From positions 62,001 to 126,000 of the forward strand of contig ONLY01000003.1 in assembly GCA_900318775.1 (NCBI GenBank): a stretch of 64,000 nucleotides of DNA. The letters run 5' to 3'. Positions 43,392 to 52,211 of this stretch are shown one piece after another; position 1 is the first letter of the stretch, and each line of letters begins with the position of its first letter. Origin of the DNA: an uncultured Prevotellaceae bacterium. GTDB lineage: Bacteria; Bacteroidota; Bacteroidia; Bacteroidales; Bacteroidaceae. Position numbers and translations under genes: made by a program. The notes beneath the pieces were generated by a model. It saw only the letters and a list, made by a program, of their open reading frames with translations. It was not told the origin of the DNA and searched no databases.

Positions 43392-43808
43392 TTATGCCGG
43401 CAAACCTTCCATACGTTCCACAATGCGGTTCAGAACCTTCACCACACTCTTATTGACTGTACGGAAAGACGGCAAAGTGTCAGTGATGCACACAAAAGCC
43501 ATAACCAAACGCACATTCTTATCTGCCATGGCATCCCAAAGAATATGCTTATTCAAACGATAAGCCTCACGCACCAATCGCTTCATCCGGTTGCGGTCAA
43601 CCGCATGATGGAAACGTTTCTTAGGAACAGAAACAAGAATAGAGACTGGAGGCAGAGCCGCATCGGCACCACTCTTCTCCGTCTTCTCCACCTGCATATA
43701 AACAACTCGCAGGGGAAATGCTGCCATGGAAGCATTTCCTCCTGCGAAAAGTTTATCAATGAGAATCTGGCTTGTTAGCCTTTCTGATTTCTTAAACGTA
43801 TTATTCAT
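43392..43808 (-). CDS. rnpA: Ribonuclease P protein component RnpA
   Basis: Protein subunit of RNase P, which matures the 5' ends of tRNAs. The 138 residues start FKKSERLTSQILIDKLFAGG and contain the signature VSVPKKRFHHAVDRNRMKRLVREAYR, the RNA-binding RNR region. The start codon overlaps the hemD stop by one nucleotide (TAATG). The RNA subunit gene is not in the window. Confidence 0.95.
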   Translation of the reverse strand: MNNTFKKSERLTSQILIDKLFAGGNASMAAFPLRVVYMQVEKTEKSGADAALPPVSILVSVPKKRFHHAVDRNRMKRLVREAYRLNKHILWDAMADKNVRLVMAFVCITDTLPSFRTVNKSVVKVLNRIVERMEGLPA

Positions 43809-44542
43809 TACAGCGTTTTTGCATACGCCTCAATGATAGCTGGAACCGAGCGAAGCTCAGGAGTTGGCTGGAAATCCACATGAATGCCAGCCTCTTCAGC
43901 TGCCTTGATGGTCTTAGTGCCCAAGCAGGCCACTTTCACGTCGCCCTGCTCAAAGTTTGGGAAATTCTTCATCAGCGAATGAATACCCTCAGGAGAGAAG
44001 AACACCAACATGTTATAATCAAACGCCTCATCAGGGGCGAAATCATTTGCCACTGTATAGTACATCACAGCCTCATCATGATCCAATCCCGCCTCATCGA
44101 GCATACGCCTCATATCGTCAGTATGAACAGAAGACTGAGGAACGAAATACTTCTCCGTGTGGTGCTTGGCCATAATAGGAATCAAGTCTGTGAGAAGTCC
44201 CGTCTCTGGGAAGAAGTTCTTACGCTTGCGGTACTGCACATACTTTTGGATGTACAAAGACACCTGCTCAGACACACAGAAATACTTCATGTCATCAGGA
44301 ATCGACACGCGCAACTCCTTGCACAAAGCAAAAAAGTGGTCGATAGCATGGCGCGACGTGAAGACAATCGCTGTGTGGCCTGGGATTGAAACTTTCTGCT
44401 GACGGAAGTCCTTCGCAGACATTGGATCAATCTTGATAAATGGTCGGAAAACCAAATCTACATTGTATTTCTTTGCCACCTCATAATAGGGAGACTTCTC
44501 CGTCTGAGGTTTTGGCTGAGATACCAAGATTTTTGCTAACAT
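43808..44542 (-). CDS. hemD: Uroporphyrinogen-III synthase HemD
   Basis: Cyclises hydroxymethylbilane to uroporphyrinogen III in tetrapyrrole synthesis. HemD sequences vary widely; identification rests on length (244 residues from the ATG at 44542), the opening KILVSQPKPQTEKSPYYEVAKKYN, FTSRHAIDHFF (the substrate loop), the middle FVPQSSVHTDDMRRMLDEAG and VACLGTKTIKAAEEAGI. The setting DUF4271-hemD-rnpA-yidD is a common order in this phylum. The start codon overlaps the DUF4271 stop by one nucleotide (TGATG). A longer frame to 44584 lies inside DUF4271 and is not favoured. Confidence 0.88.
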   Translation of the reverse strand: MLAKILVSQPKPQTEKSPYYEVAKKYNVDLVFRPFIKIDPMSAKDFRQQKVSIPGHTAIVFTSRHAIDHFFALCKELRVSIPDDMKYFCVSEQVSLYIQKYVQYRKRKNFFPETGLLTDLIPIMAKHHTEKYFVPQSSVHTDDMRRMLDEAGLDHDEAVMYYTVANDFAPDEAFDYNMLVFFSPEGIHSLMKNFPNFEQGDVKVACLGTKTIKAAEEAGIHVDFQPTPELRSVPAIIEAYAKTL

Positions 44543-45336
44543 CAATATACAAAGTTTTGGACTATAACACTTCTGCTTACCCACACCAACACGTCATTCA
44601 CAACGAGGGTAGGCAGCAATTCGACGGTGCAAAAGTACAAAATATTTAACAAATAGCCATCCGTCTGTGTCCGAAAGTTAATAAAAAGCTTATAAAACAA
44701 TAGTGACTCATACAAAAACATGACCAAAATGACACACCCAGTGACAAATTCATGGCTCCACACAGCGCACACATCCAGCAAGGTCAACAAGTAAAAAGGG
44801 AACGCTGTCGTGGCCGTCATCAGCAAATAGCTGGACATCCAACACTGACTAGACTCACTGTCATAAAACACCCAGTTCACCAACGAATACGCCCACGCCT
44901 TCACATAGACGGTTGTCAGCATGACAAGAAAGCCACACACCAGCAGTCCATAAGACAGCGTCGTTCCTGCTTGCTCAACCAGCCCTTTCCAAAATATCAT
45001 GGAAAGGCTCGCCACGCTGATTAGAATCAGCAAGAAGACATTCACCTTCCATTTCGTGTTGCTGGCAGCATTGGCATCCACATACAACCTCTTGGACGCA
45101 AAGAAGTCCTTGAGACGATAAATCAATGCCGAGCGATTCAGGAAGAGAATAGCAGCAATGACCATGAAAGCCACAGTCATTGCCACCATCACATAGCCAT
45201 TATCCGCCACCACATCGCTGCATTCTTGCATAGGCACCGTGTGGGAAGACACCGTTGCTCCCACCTTGTAGAACTCCGTGACAGTCACCACGTTCGAGTC
45301 CGTTGCTGTCAGAATGCTGTCGTAGTCAGGCGTCAT
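44542..45336 (-). CDS. DUF4271 family membrane protein
   Basis: A 264-residue protein with a soluble N-terminal segment of about 45 residues and about six TM helices (VMVAMTVAFMVIAAILFL, WKVNVFLLILISVASLSMIF, LSYGLLVCGFLVMLTTVYV, SYLLMTATTAFPFYLLTLL, FVTGCVILVMFLYESLLFY, ILYFCTVELLPTLVVNDVLV). The family is confined to Bacteroidota, lies before hemD and has no known function. It starts 35 nt after the metK stop. Confidence 0.85.
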   Translation of the reverse strand: MTPDYDSILTATDSNVVTVTEFYKVGATVSSHTVPMQECSDVVADNGYVMVAMTVAFMVIAAILFLNRSALIYRLKDFFASKRLYVDANAASNTKWKVNVFLLILISVASLSMIFWKGLVEQAGTTLSYGLLVCGFLVMLTTVYVKAWAYSLVNWVFYDSESSQCWMSSYLLMTATTAFPFYLLTLLDVCAVWSHEFVTGCVILVMFLYESLLFYKLFINFRTQTDGYLLNILYFCTVELLPTLVVNDVLVWVSRSVIVQNFVY

Positions 45337-45371
45337 GATTCAGTACAATCACCACTCTTCTCCACATGCGC

Positions 45372-46697
45372 TTACAAACCGAAGCACTTCTTAATCTGAG
45401 GCTGGAACTTTTCCGTCTCTTCCCATGGGAAAAGGGTTACAGTTACTTCTTTGTCACCTTGATAACGGTTGTTGAACTTCTTCACCACCGTTTCAGGCTT
45501 TCTTCCGAAGTGACCATATGAAGCAGTTTCCAGATAAATTGGCTTGCGCAAGTCGAAGCGGGTCTCGATAGCCTTTGGACGCAAGTCAAAAATCTCGTCA
45601 ATCTTTTTGGCAATCTCACCATCCGACAGCGCTACCTTAGCCGTACCGTACGTGTTCACGTAGATGCTCACAGGACGAGCCACACCAATAGCGTAACTCA
45701 ACTGCACCAGCATTTCGTCAGCTACACCAGCAACCACCAAATTCTTGGCGATATGGCGTGCCGCATAAGCTGCAGAACGGTCCACCTTGCTGGGGTCCTT
45801 TCCAGAGAAAGCACCACCACCATGCGCACCACGCCCACCGTAGGTGTCCACAATAATCTTACGGCCTGTCAGACCCGTGTCGCCATGAGGACCGCCAATC
45901 ACGAATTTGCCTGTCGGATTCACATGATACGTGATGCCATCCTTGAAGAGCGCCTTCACCTTGTCATCATCCATCTCGGCAATCACACGTGGAATCAGCA
46001 CATTGATAACATCATCTTTGATACGCTGCAGCATCTTCTCATCTGCCTCCTCCTGTGTCTTAGCCTCCTTGCCGTCCACCAGCACAAACTCATCGTGCTG
46101 CGTGCTCACTACTATCGTATGGATGCGCAAAGGCTTGTTGTCATCACCATACTCAATTGTCACCTGGCTCTTGGCATCAGGACGCAGATATGTAGCCACC
46201 TTACCGTTCGGACGCACATACGTCATCACTTTCCCCTCTCGGCGGATATCAGCCAACACACGCAAGATGCGGTGTGACAAGTCCAATGACAGCGGCATGC
46301 AGTTCTCCGTTTCGTTTGTCGCATAGCCAAACATCATGCCCTGGTCACCAGCGCCCTGCTCTTCAGGATTCTCACGCTCCACGCCACGGTTGATGTCACC
46401 GCTCTGTTCATGGATAGCGTTCAGCACGCCACAGCTCTCACCGTCAAACTTATAAGAAGACTTCGTGTAACCAATCTTGTTGATGGTCTCACGAGCCACC
46501 TCCTGCAGGTCTACATACGCATTGCTCTTCACCTCACCTGCTACTACAACCTGGCCTGTAGTCACCAATGTCTCACAAGCCACCTTTGACTCAGGGTCGT
46601 AAGCCAACAAATTATCAAGCACGGCATCACTAATCTGGTCGGCCACTTTGTCCGGATGTCCCTCCGAAACCGATTCAGATGTAAATAAATATCCCAT
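45372..46697 (-). CDS. metK: S-adenosylmethionine synthase MetK
   Basis: Forms SAM from methionine and ATP. From the ATG at 46697 the protein has 441 residues: [29 protein letters not shown] at the N-terminus, [12 protein letters not shown] (methionine-binding), and [23 protein letters not shown] with the phosphate-binding loop. The conserved residues for ATP and Mg are all in place. An upstream in-frame ATG at 46808 adds 37 residues with no family match and is rejected. The leader from the TAACTTTG element at 46862-46869 is about 160 nt and contains a hairpin. Confidence 0.97.
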   Translation of the reverse strand: MGYLFTSESVSEGHPDKVADQISDAVLDNLLAYDPESKVACETLVTTGQVVVAGEVKSNAYVDLQEVARETINKIGYTKSSYKFDGESCGVLNAIHEQSGDINRGVERENPEEQGAGDQGMMFGYATNETENCMPLSLDLSHRILRVLADIRREGKVMTYVRPNGKVATYLRPDAKSQVTIEYGDDNKPLRIHTIVVSTQHDEFVLVDGKEAKTQEEADEKMLQRIKDDVINVLIPRVIAEMDDDKVKALFKDGITYHVNPTGKFVIGGPHGDTGLTGRKIIVDTYGGRGAHGGGAFSGKDPSKVDRSAAYAARHIAKNLVVAGVADEMLVQLSYAIGVARPVSIYVNTYGTAKVALSDGEIAKKIDEIFDLRPKAIETRFDLRKPIYLETASYGHFGRKPETVVKKFNNRYQGDKEVTVTLFPWEETEKFQPQIKKCFGL

Positions 46698-46759
46698 AAT
46701 CAATGAATAATTAATGATAAAAATTAATAATATATGGGGAAGATTGGGAGAATATGCAC

Positions 46760-46799
46760 CGACAAAACACCGCCTCCTGCAGAGGTCCATCCTTTGTCG
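46760..46799 (-). promoter_or_regulatory. Hairpin in the metK leader, possible regulatory RNA element
   Basis: In the metK 5'UTR, CGACAAA (outer arms 46760-46767 and 46793-46799) and an inner CCTC/GAGG stem (46773-46776 with 46782-46785) stack into one hairpin. A SAM-sensing role would be logical, but the sequence does not match the SAM-I or SAM-II consensus that I know. No SD-like sequence is sequestered by it. Confidence 0.35.
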
Positions 46800-46861
46800 T
46801 TTTAGCATTTTTTACTGTGGTTGCAAGCAGCCCAAATCTGTCCACATTTTGAAAATCGCTG

Positions 46862-46869
46862 CAAAGTTA
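46862..46869 (-). promoter_or_regulatory. Bacteroidota -7 element (TAACTTTG) for metK
   Basis: TAnnTTTG match on the minus strand. The rest of the 417-bp gap 46698-47114 holds the metK leader, no gene, and a terminator at 47014-47043. Confidence 0.55.
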
Positions 46870-47013
46870 CGGATAAGTGCGCACTCTACAAAAAGAAAGA
46901 GTGGAAAAAATGGCGTTCATTAACAAAGACATATACTATTCTGGAGCACACTATTCCCAAACACAAATAACAGGAGGGCTCGAACCACCACAGTTATACT
47001 TCCACAGACACAA

Positions 47014-47043
47014 AGCGGCGCACCCGATTTGGGGTGCGCCGCT
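47014..47043 (-). terminator. Strong hairpin after the four-unit lipoprotein gene
   Basis: A perfect 12-bp GC-rich stem, AGCGGCGCACCC with GGGTGCGCCGCT, and a 6-nt loop; on the minus strand it is followed by TTTGTGTC, a weak T-tract. It shares the GCGCACCC core with the repeats at 2391 and 38235. Confidence 0.6.
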
Positions 47044-47114
47044 GGTATTTCCACGGCAGGTGCTCTCTGGGGAGAGAATGACCTGACGGAACTGGCTAAC
47101 GTTGAGAGCGTCCG

Positions 47115-48689
47115 CTATTTCACCTTCTTGTCCAGCTCGGACATCAATTCGAGGTCGGCTGAAGTGAGTGGATAGTAGATATCGTATTCGTCTTCATCGC
47201 CTGAGACATCACTCAAATAGAGCTTATTCTCCTTGATTTTCCACCTATAAAGGTCCGTGTCCGAGAAATCTTTCTTGTTATGGATTTCTATCACCTGATC
47301 ACCATATTCATCGCCATCGGCTTCACCTGCAGTCACGGATTTTGTGGTACGCGTGCAGTGATCACCATCAACGGTGTAGCATATGGTGTTGAGAGTACCG
47401 TCGTCTGTGAATTCCAACATCTTGTAAGTGTACACTCCTTTGTCATCGGTGACGAAGAACCATCTTCCGACATAGTCATCGCTCTTTATTCTGCGGTTAT
47501 ATTCATTTAACAGCTCCAGCTCGCTACTTGTAGGCCGGTGGAAACGGTAAGCGAAATCGTTTTCAATGGAGTAGCAGATAAGGCCATCGTCCGTCAAGAC
47601 ATAACGGGTAACCTCTGGCTCTCCATAGCCATCATCTGTGGTGATGGTGCCTGCTTCCTTGTCAACAGTATAGATGCTGTGGCGACGAATGCGCTCATCA
47701 TATGACGCGGGCTCGTCGGGATAGATCCAATATGTTGTATTGGTGGCAACGCCATCTTCATCCAAAGTAAGAAGAGAATATAGCTTCATGTGGTCACCAT
47801 ACCTGACAGACTCTATGACTGTCATCCATTGGCCGGTGAGTGCTTCTGTCACATCCGACTCAGAGCCTTCCACGCGTGTCATGCTGAAGGTAGTGGTATA
47901 AGTAGAGCCGTCTGGTTTCTGGCGAAGGGCAGTCCACTCCATCTTGCCATTTTCAATAGACTTGATTTCCCAACTTTCGCGTTTCTCCGTGTCGTCGCCG
48001 ACATTCTTCCAACGCGTACAGAGCAGTACGCCATCAACATAGTATTCGGACATCGTGTTTTCGCTGGCTACCCAATTGCCATGTCCATCCTGGCTATAAT
48101 AGACGAAGGTACCGTCAGTCTTGTATTTCCACCGGTGCAACTTATCATCGGTGTAGGTATCCAGGCCACTGGTGTGACGGCCTTCCCATGTGCCAATAAT
48201 GTCGGTGGAATAGTCGCGGGTCACGCGGACTTTGCGCTCGTCCAGGCCTCTCGTTATTCTGTACGACTGTCCATTCACATAGGTTTCGCTATTAGCAACA
48301 ACCCGCATTTCCTTGTCTGTGATAGAAAGGATGTTGAACTGCTGGTTAAACTTGATGTTGGCATCAGGAAGCTCCACAACCTGTGAGAGCTCGTTTCCTT
48401 TGATTTTCATAAGGCCTTCGCAACCATGCACCCAAATGTTCAGGTTGCTGATGGCACTAATGGACAAGCTATAATAGAACCGTGAGGGCGACTCGTAGGT
48501 CAGCACCTGCTTGGAGTCTGTAGGCACGGGCTTTCCGTCAACCTCAGCCATCATCCACTTGCCCTTTAGCTTTGCGGCAAGGCGACTTTCATCGGTTTCT
48601 AATGAGGTGTCGTCTTCACTACAAGATGTCAGCACATTTGCGCCACAAACAAGAAGGGCGGCCAACATCCATAGAATGCTCTTTTTCAT
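47115..48689 (-). CDS. Putative lipoprotein with four lipocalin-like units
   Basis: A 524-residue lipoprotein (lipobox NVLTSC, Cys23). The mature chain consists of four units of about 120 residues, each opening with a Gly-x-Trp motif: LKGKW (Trp45), IIGTW (Trp168), LTGQW (Trp288) and YVGRW (Trp410). Units 3 and 4 end with similar text, RPTSSELELLNEYNRR and PLTSADLELMSELDKK. This resembles lipocalin-like beta-barrel domains, which often bind small hydrophobic molecules; the ligand is unknown. A TACTTTTG promoter element lies at 48791-48798. Confidence 0.8.
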   Translation of the reverse strand: MKKSILWMLAALLVCGANVLTSCSEDDTSLETDESRLAAKLKGKWMMAEVDGKPVPTDSKQVLTYESPSRFYYSLSISAISNLNIWVHGCEGLMKIKGNELSQVVELPDANIKFNQQFNILSITDKEMRVVANSETYVNGQSYRITRGLDERKVRVTRDYSTDIIGTWEGRHTSGLDTYTDDKLHRWKYKTDGTFVYYSQDGHGNWVASENTMSEYYVDGVLLCTRWKNVGDDTEKRESWEIKSIENGKMEWTALRQKPDGSTYTTTFSMTRVEGSESDVTEALTGQWMTVIESVRYGDHMKLYSLLTLDEDGVATNTTYWIYPDEPASYDERIRRHSIYTVDKEAGTITTDDGYGEPEVTRYVLTDDGLICYSIENDFAYRFHRPTSSELELLNEYNRRIKSDDYVGRWFFVTDDKGVYTYKMLEFTDDGTLNTICYTVDGDHCTRTTKSVTAGEADGDEYGDQVIEIHNKKDFSDTDLYRWKIKENKLYLSDVSGDEDEYDIYYPLTSADLELMSELDKKVK

Positions 48690-48790
48690 AATCTTTGAGA
48701 TTTATATGTTGTTAACAGAAATCTATTCCAGATGCAGTCTCCTCAACATGAGCAATGCTAAAGATTTCCTGCCAATGGCTGATACGTTTG

Positions 48791-48798
48791 CAAAAGTA
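48791..48798 (-). promoter_or_regulatory. Bacteroidota -7 element (TACTTTTG) for the four-unit lipoprotein
   Basis: TAnnTTTG match about 100 nt upstream of the ATG. The 434-bp gap 48690-49123 holds this promoter and the repeat at 48984-49048, and no gene. Confidence 0.5.
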
Positions 48799-48983
48799 GC
48801 ACTTTTACGCCTGTATTCAACATCACTCCACCTAAACCCTTTCCCTTTCAACCTTTTTTTATTACAATAAGACCAATCTCCCCTGCCTCTATAGTGAACT
48901 TTAGACCAATATTGTACACGCGAGGGTGCATTAAAGACCCAAACTGAGGTAGCCCATAAGAGGGGCACCGTAAACCACAAAAT

Positions 48984-49048
48984 CGGTGTGAGTCACACCG
49001 CATAGGTCGGTCTGAGTCACACCGGCACCCTCGGTCTGAGTCACACCG
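48984..49048. repeat. Three 17-bp palindromes at 24-bp pitch (copy 2)
   Basis: The same three-palindrome block as at 13325-13389, in the same orientation, with units at 48984, 49008 and 49032 and 7-bp spacers CATAGGT and GCACCCT. Only two or three bases differ over 65 bp. It lies downstream of the T9SS peptidase gene. Confidence 0.92.
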
Positions 49049-49123
49049 TCTGAGAGGCTGTGACTGCAGCGTTTGAGGGGTAGAAAAACCACATAACGGA
49101 AGAGGAAGTGTCTGGGCAAGTGT

Positions 49124-51877
49124 TTACTCCACAATGACTTTATATGTGTCTGCTTTCCCGTGATGAGTGAACTTGAGGAAGTAAAGTCCATGGGGCAGGT
49201 TAGCCGGCAAGGTGTAGGAAAGTCCCTGCAGAGGGGCGTCATCGACCACAATGCCCGAAAGACCAAGCATATTGACGCGCACATCATTGCTATCAATGCC
49301 GGATGTGAGTTCGACCGTGATAGGACGACCAGCCTGGCAATAGCCCGTGAGGAGTTTCACACCATTGGCACCGGGCACAGAGGAAGAGGACGCAGAGTCA
49401 TCGGATTGCCGTACGGCATCGATGGCAAGGGCTATGTTGTGCTCCTCGCGCGCAGTCTCCTCATTAAATGACGGGTCGGTGAGGGTCTGCTCATTCAGGC
49501 TCCATTTGGTGTAGAGATCCGCCACTTGCAAGGCTCCTTCGAGCAGACGGACACGATAATCGTAGTGCGTCTTGCGCTGCTCGTCGCCAGTGTAAATGTA
49601 ATCTGTGTTACACACCACGAAGAAGACCACATTGTTGGCTGGACGGCTGGCAAGGTCTATCTGAGTCTTTCCGCAGCGGACGGGTTGCGAATAGTGGCAT
49701 GTTCCATCCTTGGTCACATAACATAGCTGGGCACGCATCTCGGTGTTCTGAGGCAGGAACTCAACCGTAGCGCTGGCAGCTTCGGAATCGACGTGAATCG
49801 GAATGATGTTGGCACCTGACCAACCAGGATTGGTGAGCGTGTCGGGCGCCATCCAGCCATCAGCAGAGTTCTTTTTCAGACCTTGATAAGGAGTAAGCTT
49901 GAAGGGAGCCACATTTATCCAGTAGGGTTCCCACTCAGGCTTGACAACTGTGCCAATGTTTCCGTTCATCACATTTCGGTAGCCTTTTTTCCAGCCACCG
50001 ATATCGAAGGTAGCCATGCGGGCACGATACTGGAGGATGAGCTGGCGCATTGTCTCATCGCCCAGATACTCACCGATGCCCTTGAGCACATAGTCCTCAC
50101 AGTTGCGCCAAATCCACGGGATGCTGCCTTTTCCGCAGATTTCGCCAAGAATGATGGGGAAAGAGTTGCCATACTGGGTTCCGCCCAAAAGATTGCGCCA
50201 CGTGCAGATTTGCTGGCCACTGCCGTTGTACATGTTGACGCCCTCGGCCTGTGGACCGCCAAAGGAACCGTCTTGCAACCAGCCGGAGTAGCACTCGATG
50301 GGCATGAAAGGAGCCACAAGTGGACAAGCGTCAAGGAAACCCGGGTCGCCATAGCGGTTGTAGCGCTCAGTGTTCATGGCACTTTGCAGCCAGGTGTTGC
50401 CCGCCTCGTGGAACCAGCTAGAACGCCGGCAATGATTGAGGTCGGCAAAGATGGCATGAATACCCTCATGAATCATGGCCTCACGCTGGTAGTCGCCATC
50501 GCTCCACTTCTTGTCTGCATCATCGCGGAAACGGGAGAATGGATAGTAAGAGGCATACACACAAGGCCACCCGCCAATAGCGCTCTGGTATCCACCCTTC
50601 TCGGTGTTGGAGGTATTGTCCTGCTGCAGACCGGAGCCAAAGATATAGACAAGGGAACGGTAGCCATTGCGCGCACGGAGGTCGGGCGGCCACCCCATCT
50701 GCTCACGGATGTAGCCGAAGTCGTCGTCATACTTCTTCATCATGTTCTCGGCACACTTCCTCACTTCTTCCGAATCGGGGTCGCCCGCTTCGGCATTCAA
50801 GTTGCTGCCCCAGCATACGGTCCACCACTCGCCGTTTACCCAATGGGTTGCTTTGCCACTGCGATCGGTGGCAGACACGTCATCACGGTTTCTGGTGGGC
50901 TTCTCATAGACTCCATAATTATATTGCGGGTCCTGTTTCCAGTCGTGCGAGAACTGCGGCACCCTCCCTTCCCAAAAGAAAGGGGTGCCTAAAGGGGCTT
51001 CCTGCACATCCACATAGATACGAAGGTTGCTTTGAGAAAAGACGTGTCCCTCTGCATCCTTGTAGCGCACATCGCAGTAGTAATAACCGCCATCGCTAAT
51101 CTGGGCACTCTCAGTGAGCACAAACTCAGGATTGGCTTTGGACACGCGCAGACTCTTCTTTTTGGCATCCTTATAAGCTACACGATAAACGGTATTGGGA
51201 GATCGGTCGGCACAACTGAAGGATATCTTGTCGCCTACCATCACTTGAATGTAGTGCTGAGGAAGCCACTCTCCCTCGTTCTGGCGCACAAGAGGCTGCA
51301 CTTTCCACACATCGATTTCATCCTTCCGATGCTCAAGCACCTCTTCGTAGGGAGGCTGATCGGTGTCTATACGCTCGGCTGAGCCCATAGTGACATTGAA
51401 CACGTATTCGACTGTATCAGTACCCATTACAAAAAGCTGAGTGAAGGAATAGGAATCACCTGTGTTCACATAGGGCACACCCTTCAAATTGCTGCCCGTG
51501 CGGTGAATGAGATGGAAGTACCCGTCCTCATATTTGCATGCCACACGACGGTTTCCGTTCTCGGCAGTGACCACTACACTGCTTGAGGTGAACCAGTAGC
51601 CATGAGTGCCATAGGAAACAGCGCTGGAGATGGTGCCTTTACTGCCCGATTTGGCGAGGAACTTGACAGAACCTGCCGCAAGAGCCTTGAAGAAGGCTTC
51701 TTCGGACGAGAGCTGGAAGGCCTCAACTAGCACATTCGTGCTCACACGCATGAGTGCAGGTTGGCTTTCTGTCTTTGCCACATCGCGGACGATGTCGGTA
51801 GTGTAGATTTGTTTCGCCCCTGCGAAACTGATGGCCACATAGCATGCCATCAAGAGAGTCAGTAAATTTTTCTTCAT
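49124..51877 (-). CDS. Large secreted putative zinc peptidase with Ig-like domain and T9SS C-terminal signal
   Basis: A 917-residue exported protein (signal peptide MKKNLLTLLMACYVAISFAG). An Ig-like domain (about 200-292, with Cys222 and Cys268) precedes a catalytic region with HEGIH at 470-474 and WFHEAGNTW downstream (His490, Glu491), the HExxH plus Glu pattern of gluzincin zinc peptidases; DUF6055-type proteins share such a layout. The last 75 residues (PITVELTSGIDSNDVRVNMLG to YFLKFTHHGKADTYKVIVE) form a T9SS type A sorting domain. It is therefore expected on the cell surface or outside. Substrate unknown. TACATTTG at 51915-51922 is its promoter element. Confidence 0.8.
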   Translation of the reverse strand: MKKNLLTLLMACYVAISFAGAKQIYTTDIVRDVAKTESQPALMRVSTNVLVEAFQLSSEEAFFKALAAGSVKFLAKSGSKGTISSAVSYGTHGYWFTSSSVVVTAENGNRRVACKYEDGYFHLIHRTGSNLKGVPYVNTGDSYSFTQLFVMGTDTVEYVFNVTMGSAERIDTDQPPYEEVLEHRKDEIDVWKVQPLVRQNEGEWLPQHYIQVMVGDKISFSCADRSPNTVYRVAYKDAKKKSLRVSKANPEFVLTESAQISDGGYYYCDVRYKDAEGHVFSQSNLRIYVDVQEAPLGTPFFWEGRVPQFSHDWKQDPQYNYGVYEKPTRNRDDVSATDRSGKATHWVNGEWWTVCWGSNLNAEAGDPDSEEVRKCAENMMKKYDDDFGYIREQMGWPPDLRARNGYRSLVYIFGSGLQQDNTSNTEKGGYQSAIGGWPCVYASYYPFSRFRDDADKKWSDGDYQREAMIHEGIHAIFADLNHCRRSSWFHEAGNTWLQSAMNTERYNRYGDPGFLDACPLVAPFMPIECYSGWLQDGSFGGPQAEGVNMYNGSGQQICTWRNLLGGTQYGNSFPIILGEICGKGSIPWIWRNCEDYVLKGIGEYLGDETMRQLILQYRARMATFDIGGWKKGYRNVMNGNIGTVVKPEWEPYWINVAPFKLTPYQGLKKNSADGWMAPDTLTNPGWSGANIIPIHVDSEAASATVEFLPQNTEMRAQLCYVTKDGTCHYSQPVRCGKTQIDLASRPANNVVFFVVCNTDYIYTGDEQRKTHYDYRVRLLEGALQVADLYTKWSLNEQTLTDPSFNEETAREEHNIALAIDAVRQSDDSASSSSVPGANGVKLLTGYCQAGRPITVELTSGIDSNDVRVNMLGLSGIVVDDAPLQGLSYTLPANLPHGLYFLKFTHHGKADTYKVIVE

Positions 51878-51914
51878 AGGAATCTAGCTATTAGTTAGTC
51901 GTTGATTGTCAGCA

Positions 51915-51943
51915 CAAATGTAGAGGATTCACACCAAACAAAA
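51915..51943 (-). promoter_or_regulatory. Promoter of the T9SS peptidase gene
   Basis: On the minus strand TACATTTG (51915-51922) follows a TTTG/TTTGG sequence at 51940-51943 by about 19 nt, matching the -33/-7 spacing. Confidence 0.65.
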
Positions 51944-51987
51944 GGTCTTGCCTACAGACTTTTTTCGTAGGCAAGACCTTTTTTTGG
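51941..51987. terminator. Strong hairpin between the T9SS peptidase gene and the His-rich lipoprotein gene
   Basis: A perfect 15-bp stem (AAAGGTCTTGCCTAC, 51941-51955, with 51967-51981) is followed on the plus strand by a T-run (TTTTTTTGG) and on the minus strand by TTTTGTTTGG. It can end transcripts from the minus-strand dpp7 gene or from the plus strand, and its left arm touches the -33 region of the peptidase promoter. Just beyond it, two 19-bp tandem units of ATTGTG-TATGA type lie at 51991-52028. Confidence 0.8.
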
Positions 51988-52109
51988 ATAATTGTGATAT
52001 GAATGGACGATTGTGGTATGAGTTGACGACTGGAGGGATTGAATACCCAAGATGGGGAAAAGACCGATACAGCGTAGGGATTTCTCGGAACTGTTTAGGA
52101 AAAAGGCTC

Positions 52110-52140
52110 TTGATCGGGCGTTGAAGTGCTTGTATCTTTG
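52110..52140 (+). promoter_or_regulatory. Promoter of the His-rich lipoprotein gene
   Basis: TTG at 52110-52112 and TATCTTTG at 52133-52140 are separated by 20 nt, a good -33/-7 match. Transcription would begin near 52147, about 65 nt before the ATG. Confidence 0.65.
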
Positions 52141-52211
52141 CATCGTAAACCTCCACATAGCGGACGGTTCGAGAAAGAAACAGATTGTTGAACGCTTAAA
52201 ACAATGGCCTT

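Noticed and set aside
46698-46808. A 37-residue N-terminal extension of metK
   Set aside because: MetK proteins start at [17 protein letters not shown]; the extension is encoded in the leader with its hairpin.
46960-47005. A tRNA on the minus strand suggested by GTGGTTCGAGCCCTCC
   Set aside because: Only a T-loop-like stretch is present; one base pair of its stem mismatches, no acceptor, D or anticodon arm can be folded, and no CCA end follows.
48723-48980. An 85-codon minus-strand frame before the four-unit lipoprotein
   Set aside because: It covers the probable promoter at 48791-48798 and shows no family similarity or coding bias.
51952-52158. A 68-codon minus-strand frame between the T9SS peptidase and dpp7
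   Set aside because: It overlaps the strong hairpin and the plus-strand promoter of the His-rich gene, with no family match.
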